The notes beneath the pieces are model-generated. The model worked only from the letters and a program-made list of their open reading frames with translations, did not search any database and was not told the origin of the DNA. From Schleiferiaceae bacterium (GTDB lineage Bacteria; Bacteroidota; Bacteroidia; Flavobacteriales; Schleiferiaceae), in NCBI GenBank assembly GCA_023260615.1, contig JALQUY010000018.1, positions 7,362-19,458 on the forward strand: DNA of 12,097 bases, given 5' to 3'. This document shows, one piece after another, positions 7,579-12,097 of the stretch (the stretch's first letter is position 1; each line of letters opens with the position of its first letter). A program made the position numbers and the translations under genes.

Positions 7579-8391
7579 TCATCCCAGCGTGAACGCATCT
7601 GCGTCCCCCAAGAAGGGGTAGCGCTTGCGCACCGCGGCCAAATGGACCGCTTCCCAGGTAGACGAAATCCAGCCTGCTTTGCCCGATTCGCCCGTCGCCA
7701 ACACATCGCCCCAGGGCCCGATGCTCACGGTCCCGCCGGCGTGCTGTACGCCAAAGCCATCTTCGCCTATCCGATTGACGCCCAAGACATAGCACTGGTT
7801 TTCCATGGCCCGGGCACGCAAGAGCGTATCCCATGCCGATTGCCGTGCCTCTGGCCAATTGGCGGGGACTAGGATGCCATCGTATTCGGGACCATCGTAT
7901 TCGGGGCCGCTGGGCGTCTGGCGCAACCAAACAGGAAAACGCAAATCATAGCAGACGGCCAAGAGCAGGCGCCAACCTTGCACGGTGACCACCACGCGCT
8001 GCTCGCCGCCATCAAAAAACTCCGCTTCTCCCGCAATGCTGAAGCGATGCCGCTTGTCGTAGGTGACAAGTTCCCCAGAAGGGCCGGCCAAAAAGAAGCG
8101 GTTCCGGTAGCGGCCGTTTTCCTCCCGAACGAAGACCGTTCCGCCCACCCAAGCCTGCACGTCGCGCGCCCAGCGCCGCAGGGCGGCCGCTGGCGCGCCG
8201 CCGTCGGGCCCAGCGGCGACCGCCGCCAACTCATCGGGGCGGGTCGCAAAACCGGTGGCAAAGGTTTCGGGCAAAAGATAGAGGTCAGCCTCTGGAGCAG
8301 CCGCCCAGCGGCCCTCCCAATCAGAGAGATTGCCGGGCACATCGGCCCAGCGGATATCCCCTTGCCAACCGGCTACGCGGAGATCCTTCAT
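7579..8391 (-). CDS. Carbon-nitrogen hydrolase, omega-amidase (YafV/Nit2-like)
   Basis: A 270-residue nitrilase-superfamily enzyme of usual length. The catalytic triad is visible: Glu42 in LPETFATGF, Lys113 in YDKRHRFS and Cys147 in VCYDLRFPVW. PANWPEAR (176-183) and RARAMENQCYVLGVNRIG (192-209) are also family hallmarks. The combination of PExFxTGF with YDKRH and CYDLRFPVW points to the omega-amidase branch, which hydrolyses alpha-ketoglutaramate or alpha-ketosuccinamate to the keto acid and ammonia in the cytoplasm as a metabolite-repair step. The start ATG overlaps the Sco stop in an ATGA, so the gene is translated after Sco on one message; no functional tie between the two is known. Two odd points are a 15-bp in-frame tandem duplication (7877-7906) giving DGPEYDGPEYDG, and a very GC-rich, Ala-rich region around residues 55-80. 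Confidence 0.93.
   Translation of the reverse strand: MKDLRVAGWQGDIRWADVPGNLSDWEGRWAAAPEADLYLLPETFATGFATRPDELAAVAAGPDGGAPAAALRRWARDVQAWVGGTVFVREENGRYRNRFFLAGPSGELVTYDKRHRFSIAGEAEFFDGGEQRVVVTVQGWRLLLAVCYDLRFPVWLRQTPSGPEYDGPEYDGILVPANWPEARQSAWDTLLRARAMENQCYVLGVNRIGEDGFGVQHAGGTVSIGPWGDVLATGESGKAGWISSTWEAVHLAAVRKRYPFLGDADAFTLG
7877..7906 (-). repeat. 15-bp tandem duplication within the omega-amidase gene
   Basis: On the plus strand ccatcgtattcggg occurs at 7877-7890 and again at 7892-7905, in units of 15 bp. The two copies are identical over 14 bases and differ at the fifteenth (a versus g). The reading frame is preserved and the protein gains a repeated GPEYD unit (residues about 162-171) in the loop after the catalytic cysteine strand. 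Confidence 0.9.
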
Positions 8392-9089
8392 GGCTGAGAT
8401 GCTGTTTTACGGAAATCGGAAGCACGCTCCTTCAGCAGCCAGCCAATGTGTTCAATGAGTAGGGCGGCTTCTTCGGCTGACGTGCCGTCGTAGTAGCCGC
8501 GGAGGCGGCCTTTGTGGTCCACGAGGACGAGGTTTTCCGTGTGGATGAAGCTGTGTTCGTCCCAGCCTTGGCCCTCTTCTAGAACGGCGAAGTAGGAGGT
8601 GCGGGCAAGTCGGTTGAGTTCAGAGGGCTCGCCCGTGAGGAGCCACCAACGTGCGGGGTTGACGTCATTGGCGGCGGCGTAGGCGGCTAAGACGTCGGGT
8701 TTGTCGTAGTCCGGCATGGCGCTGTGCGACAGGAGTTGAACCGCGTCATTGTCGAGGTAGGCGGCTTGGACGGTACGCATGTTGACGGCCATGTCCTTGC
8801 AGATGCTCGGGCAGGTGGTGAAGAAGTAATTGACCACTCTGATTTTGCCTTGGACATCGGCTTCGGTGCGCGTTTGGCCCATTTGATCCACCAACGTGAA
8901 TGGGGCAACCACATGATTCATGCCAATGCCTTCCATGGTGTCCGCTACCACGGCGGGATTGAGGTCCGAAGGGTTCAAAATGGGCAAGCGCGGATCAGGC
9001 GACTGAATTTGCACGGCCCAAATCACACCTGCCAAAAAAACGACCAGCAGAATGCCAATCTTCCAAAATTCCCCTTTTTTCAGACCCAT
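8388..9089 (-). CDS. sco: SCO1/SenC family copper chaperone or thiol redox protein
   Basis: A 233-residue protein with one N-terminal membrane anchor (about residues 11-27) and a periplasmic thioredoxin-like domain. The Sco copper site is complete: C93-x3-C97 in FTTCPSICKD and the distal histidine H183 in FIHTENLVLVD. Family members deliver copper to the CuA centre of cytochrome c oxidase or act as periplasmic thiol reductants. SHSAMPDYDKPDVL (121-134) is a variant of the family's usual SxDPxxDTP stretch. No oxidase gene is in the window. The gene starts 45 bp from the divergent MbnP-family gene, which supports a shared role in periplasmic copper handling, possibly with shared regulation. Its stop overlaps the amidase start by 4 nt. 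Confidence 0.93.
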   Translation of the reverse strand: MGLKKGEFWKIGILLVVFLAGVIWAVQIQSPDPRLPILNPSDLNPAVVADTMEGIGMNHVVAPFTLVDQMGQTRTEADVQGKIRVVNYFFTTCPSICKDMAVNMRTVQAAYLDNDAVQLLSHSAMPDYDKPDVLAAYAAANDVNPARWWLLTGEPSELNRLARTSYFAVLEEGQGWDEHSFIHTENLVLVDHKGRLRGYYDGTSAEEAALLIEHIGWLLKERASDFRKTASQP

Positions 9090-9090
9090 G

Positions 9091-9107
9091 GTACTATTTT
9101 TGAGTAC
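9091..9107. promoter_or_regulatory. Candidate operator and -7 promoter element between sco and mbnP
   Basis: The 45-bp divergent gap holds an inverted repeat GTACT-N7-AGTAC (9091-9095 and 9103-9107). The spacer and left arm include TATTTTTG at 9095-9102, an exact TAnnTTTG match on the plus strand, 33 bp upstream of the mbnP ATG. A further GGTAC follows at 9109-9113. A dyad over a -7 element would suit a repressor or a metal-sensing activator, but the arms are only 5 bp and no clear -33 TTTG is seen, so chance is possible. Confidence 0.4.
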
Positions 9108-9134
9108 GGTACAAAGGAACTAAAGACCGTTGCC

Positions 9135-9887
9135 ATGAAAAAATTTGCTGTATCCCTTTTGGCCGTCAGTCTGCTTTTTGCATCCTGCGACCCGGATCCC
9201 AAGCCAGAAATTGTCAATCTGGAGGTGGTGATACAGCCTGTATTTGGCAGTGCAAACAGTCCTGTCGTGTACAATTCCCAGCAATTCCCCATGGGCATAG
9301 ATACGGTGAAGTTTACGCGCAACGACTTCATTTTCTCGGATTTCGCGCTTTTGGATGAGCAGGGCAACCGCGTGGACATTCGCAATGAATATGCCTTCTT
9401 GTCCTTACCGGACCGAAACAGTTTCACCCTCCCCACAAGCATCACGCCCGGCCAATACAGCGGCTTTGCCTTCACCATCGGCCTGGACAGTACGATCAAC
9501 CATGGAGATCCCAGCCTCTGGGGCGGGACCCATCCCCTGAACCCTGCCGTGAACAACCTGCACTGGGGTTGGACGGGTGGCTACATCTTTGCCGCCATGG
9601 AGGGCTACTACCAAAAAGACGGCGCTGAACACCCTTGGCTGTACCACATCGCTTTGAACGAAAACCGCATGGACGTGGTGGTGGAAACGCCTTTGGATCT
9701 AACGGATTTTAAAACGCTTACCCTAAACCTCGACCTGGAAGGTTTCTTCAAGGCCGTTCACAGCCTAAGTCCCAACGAAGACGGAGACTTCAGCCACAGT
9801 ACCTTTGACAATGGGCTAGCCCACAAACTCTCTGAAAATTTGAGCCAGAGCTTCCGCTTTGCCTCTCTCGAAAATCAAACACCTTGA
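9135..9887 (+). CDS. mbnP: MbnP-family copper-binding lipoprotein
   Basis: A 250-residue lipoprotein. The ATG at 9135 is chosen because it gives a signal peptide with lipobox LFASC (C18); the open frame extends upstream only as antisense to sco. The MbnP hallmark is present: FTIGLDSTINHGDPSLW (113-129), then PLNPAVNNLHWGWTGGYIF (134-152) and the acidic E156, followed by LYHIALN (169-175). In the methanotroph pair, MbnP binds copper with histidines and a kynurenine made from tryptophan by MbnH. Candidate Trp here are W144 and W146 of the WxW motif (also W129, W168); candidate ligands include H123, H143, H166 and H171. These assignments are inferred by motif only. It overlaps the MbnH gene by 4 nt, which strongly supports a working pair. 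It would be anchored in the periplasm or outer membrane. Confidence 0.88.
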   Translation: MKKFAVSLLAVSLLFASCDPDPKPEIVNLEVVIQPVFGSANSPVVYNSQQFPMGIDTVKFTRNDFIFSDFALLDEQGNRVDIRNEYAFLSLPDRNSFTLPTSITPGQYSGFAFTIGLDSTINHGDPSLWGGTHPLNPAVNNLHWGWTGGYIFAAMEGYYQKDGAEHPWLYHIALNENRMDVVVETPLDLTDFKTLTLNLDLEGFFKAVHSLSPNEDGDFSHSTFDNGLAHKLSENLSQSFRFASLENQTP

Positions 9888-10978
9888 TAAAAGCGCATAA
9901 CCTTGCCTTTGGACTTCTTTCCCTGATCGCCGTTTCCTGCGGCGACCACTGGGGCAAGAAGCCGCATGTGACTACGCCTTATGCGCTGCAAGTTCCGGCA
10001 GGATTTCCTCAGCCCGCATTGCCTGAAGACAATCCACTGACGGTGGAAGGCATTTTGCTCGGCCGCCAGCTCTTTTACGATCCCATTTTGTCCTTGGACA
10101 GCAGCCAAAGTTGTGGATCCTGCCACAATTCGGCCTTTGGCTTTACGGACAACGGCCTCACATACAGTGTCGGTGTGGATGGTTCCGAAGGGGACCGAAA
10201 TTCCATGCCCCTACACAACCTAGCGTGGCACCAACGCTTCTTTTGGGACGGTCGTTCCCCTAGTCTTCGCGAGCAAAGCTTGGAACCCATCTCCAACCCC
10301 ATTGAGATGAAGGAGGACGTCTTGCATGTCGTGGAAAAGCTTCAGCGCCAGCCCCGCTACCAAGACGCCTTCACCGCCGCCTTTGGGGATGACGAAGTCA
10401 CGCCGGAACGTATGGGCCTCGCCATGGAGCAATTTATGTTGACCATTCTCAGTGGGGGGGAAAGCAAGTTTGACCGATTTATCGCGGGCACTGAAAGCCT
10501 CACCGCCGAGGAAAGCCTAGGCATGCAGCTCTTTAACGGCGAATCCAACCCCAACAGCCCTACTCCCGGGGCCGACTGCTTTCACTGCCACGGGGGCGCC
10601 CTCTTCACCAACCACAGGTTTATGAATAACGGCTTGGACAGTGTTTTAACGGATCTTGGTCTTGGCGAAGTGACGGGTCTTGCGACAGACGATGGCAAGT
10701 TCAAAGTGCCTTCGCTTCGCAACATTGCCTATACGGCCCCGTACATGCACGATGGCCGCTTCCAAACCCTGGAGCAGGTCATTGACTTTTACAATGCTGA
10801 TGTGGCGCCTAATTCGCCCAATTTGGACCCTAGCATGGTAGGTTTTATCCAAACGCATTCGGGCGGTGTAAGGGGATTAAACCTAACATTGGCACAACGC
10901 CAGGCGCTGGTGGCCTTCTTGAACACCTTGACCGATACGCGTGTTGAAACCGATACTCTTTATCAAAACCCCTTCTAA
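9884..10978 (+). CDS. mbnH: MbnH/MauG-family di-heme cytochrome c peroxidase lipoprotein
   Basis: A 364-residue di-heme protein of the bacterial cytochrome c peroxidase/MauG superfamily. Two CxxCH haem sites are seen: C77-GS-C80-H81 and C232-FH-C235-H236. Other hallmarks are LGRQLFYDPILS (59-70), FFWDGR (119-124), NPIEM (138-142), VPSLRNIAYTAPYMHDGRF (275-293) and TLEQVIDFY (295-303). The start is a TTG at 9884 overlapping the mbnP TGA; it is the only start that keeps the lipoprotein signal (lipobox IAVSC, C19), as the next ATG lies past the first haem site. Adjacency to an MbnP gene points to MbnH, which oxidises a tryptophan of MbnP to kynurenine with peroxide, rather than a detoxifying peroxidase, though the latter cannot be excluded by sequence alone. 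It would act in the periplasm. Confidence 0.9.
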   Translation: MIKAHNLAFGLLSLIAVSCGDHWGKKPHVTTPYALQVPAGFPQPALPEDNPLTVEGILLGRQLFYDPILSLDSSQSCGSCHNSAFGFTDNGLTYSVGVDGSEGDRNSMPLHNLAWHQRFFWDGRSPSLREQSLEPISNPIEMKEDVLHVVEKLQRQPRYQDAFTAAFGDDEVTPERMGLAMEQFMLTILSGGESKFDRFIAGTESLTAEESLGMQLFNGESNPNSPTPGADCFHCHGGALFTNHRFMNNGLDSVLTDLGLGEVTGLATDDGKFKVPSLRNIAYTAPYMHDGRFQTLEQVIDFYNADVAPNSPNLDPSMVGFIQTHSGGVRGLNLTLAQRQALVAFLNTLTDTRVETDTLYQNPF

Positions 10979-11334
10979 TGAAAAAAATCATTCTCCTCTT
11001 TTTGGTCGTTGGCAGCTCATTTGCGGCATTGGCCCAGAAAAAAGTAGAAATCACCTTCCAAACAGACGGCGTGTGCGGCATGTGCGAGAAGCGCATTGAG
11101 ACCGCATTGCTGGATATGGATGGCGTTTGGACCGCTGATTGGGACCGTGAAACACATGCCACCTACGTGGTCTACAATCCTAAAAAGCTTTCCGAAATGG
11201 ACCTGCACAAGACCGTAGCCGGCGTGGGCCATGACACGCCCAAAGTGAAAGCCAAAGACGAGGATTACGCCAAAGTGCATGCCTGCTGCAAGTACCGCGA
11301 TGAAGAGGTCACGTCAGCGCACCACGGGGGCTAA
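10978..11334 (+). CDS. Secreted heavy-metal-associated (HMA) domain protein
   Basis: A 118-residue protein with a signal peptide (MKKIILLFLVVGSSFAALAQ, cleavage probably after A19) and a ferredoxin-fold HMA domain (about 22-92). The metal site is C33-GM-C36 in GVCGMCEKRIE, a CxxC that binds Cu(I) in CopZ/Atx1-like proteins. A further C103-C104 pair and a C-terminal HHGG (115-118) could add soft-metal ligands. Cytoplasmic CopZ proteins lack a signal peptide, so this one probably works in the periplasm as a copper carrier or buffer. Its ATG overlaps the mbnH stop by one base (TAATG), and its own stop overlaps the receptor start in the same way. It may pass metal between the receptor and MbnP or Sco; this is inferred from order only. 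Confidence 0.9.
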   Translation: MKKIILLFLVVGSSFAALAQKKVEITFQTDGVCGMCEKRIETALLDMDGVWTADWDRETHATYVVYNPKKLSEMDLHKTVAGVGHDTPKVKAKDEDYAKVHACCKYRDEEVTSAHHGG

Positions 11335-12097
11335 TGAAACAGCTCTTTTTAGGCGTCGCTGTCCTGAGCACTCTGAGTGCGACAGGCCAAATTGATACGA
11401 CCCTCTACAACAGTCTTCAGATTGAGGAAGTGGTCATTCGTGAGGAAGCTGCCGGACTCTCCTTGGACGCTAAATCAGCCACCCTGGATCTGAACATTTC
11501 CCGTAAGGAGCTCAAGAAGGCGGCCTGCTGCAACCTGTCGGAAAGCTTTGAGACCAATCCCAGCATTGATGTTTCTTTCACAGATGCTGTGACGGGCACC
11601 AAGCAGATTCAACTTTTTGGTTTGGCGGGCAAGTACGCCCAAATTCAAGTGGAAATGACTCCGCTGGTGCGTGGCTTATTGGCCAATTCGGGCCTGAGTT
11701 TCATCCCGGGCACCTGGGTGCAAAGTATTCAGCTCACCAAGGGAATTGGCGCCGTCAACAACGGTCCCGAAAGCATGACCGGCCAAATCAACGTCGAGCT
11801 CCTCAAGCCCGAAGACCTCGTGGACGCCGCGGAAGCTCCCGGCTCCGAGGGTCGTGGCGACGTCCTCCTCAACGCCTACCTCAACCAAGGCGGCCGCTTT
11901 GAATTCAACGAGGCCTATGGGCTGCGCCTCAACGACAAATGGATGCTGGCTAGCCTAGGTCATTTTAGCGGTCGCCAGCAAGGCACCGATATGAACGGCG
12001 ACGGCTTCTTGGACAATCCCCTTGGCTACCAAGTAAATGGCATGCTGCGTGCGCGCTATTTTGGCCAAAATGGATGGGAAGGCATCTACACTTTCCA
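11334..12097 (+). CDS. TonB-dependent outer-membrane receptor, partial (5' part)
   Basis: The first 254 residues of an open frame that runs off the right edge. It begins at an ATG overlapping the HMA stop by one base. A signal peptide (MKQLFLGVAVLSTLSATGQ) is followed by a possible TonB box (IEEVVIREE, 30-38) and a plug domain (about 45-160) with NPSIDVSFTDAVTGTKQIQLFGL, FIPGTWVQSIQLTKGIGAV and ESMTGQINVELLKP. Barrel strands start at about 175. There is no N-terminal carboxypeptidase-like domain, which many Bacteroidota receptors carry. The plug has a vicinal cysteine pair C65-C66 (KKAACCNLSES), unusual for plugs and possibly metal-binding. Position in a copper-protein operon suggests transport or sensing of copper or a copper complex; the substrate is not shown by sequence. 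Confidence 0.9.
   Translation, partial: MKQLFLGVAVLSTLSATGQIDTTLYNSLQIEEVVIREEAAGLSLDAKSATLDLNISRKELKKAACCNLSESFETNPSIDVSFTDAVTGTKQIQLFGLAGKYAQIQVEMTPLVRGLLANSGLSFIPGTWVQSIQLTKGIGAVNNGPESMTGQINVELLKPEDLVDAAEAPGSEGRGDVLLNAYLNQGGRFEFNEAYGLRLNDKWMLASLGHFSGRQQGTDMNGDGFLDNPLGYQVNGMLRARYFGQNGWEGIYTF

Noticed and set aside
8724..9134. In-frame extension upstream of mbnP
   Set aside because: The extension is antisense to sco and would bury the lipoprotein signal peptide that starts at 9135.
9090..9134. Hidden methanobactin-like precursor peptide in the sco-mbnP gap
   Set aside because: The gap is only 45 bp and has no start codon followed by a cysteine-containing short frame.

Overview
The window reads as a piece of a Bacteroidota chromosome, probably a free-living, moderately GC-rich member; no finer placement is claimed. 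The evidence is a secreted protein with a type IX secretion (T9SS) C-terminal sorting domain, several lipoproteins with short lipoboxes, start sites without Shine-Dalgarno sequences, and matches to the Bacteroidota -7 promoter motif TAnnTTTG. Coding density is very high. No stretch over 300 bases lacks a gene, and no tRNA, rRNA, CRISPR array or insertion sequence is visible.

Left part (1-2046). A partial exonuclease III-like gene and a membrane-anchored coiled-coil gene lie on the minus strand, 6 bp apart. A ComF-family phosphoribosyltransferase gene runs the other way from a 23-bp gap. It ends next to a terminator hairpin whose U-tract faces the minus-strand gene that follows.

Middle part (2073-8391). 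A 4.2-kb minus-strand gene encodes a modular secreted protein: GEVED-like domain, five fibronectin-III repeats, three jelly-roll/MAM-like domains, a DSYGDGWNG-type domain and a T9SS sorting domain. A divergent Ig-like lipoprotein gene follows, then a convergent omega-amidase (YafV-like nitrilase) gene that overlaps the upstream Sco gene by 4 nt.

Right part (8388-12097). This is the most interesting region and looks like a copper-handling locus. A Sco/SenC gene faces left. Facing right is a tightly overlapping operon: an MbnP-family lipoprotein, an MbnH-family di-heme peroxidase lipoprotein with a TTG start, a secreted heavy-metal-associated (HMA) protein, and a TonB-dependent receptor cut off by the window edge. 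In methanotrophs, MbnH converts a tryptophan of MbnP to kynurenine, creating a copper site. Here the pair sits with a periplasmic metal-binding protein and an outer-membrane receptor, with no methanobactin precursor or biosynthesis gene in view. The inferred scheme is copper entry or sensing at the outer membrane (receptor), periplasmic binding (HMA protein, MbnP after MbnH modification), and delivery or redox handling by Sco.
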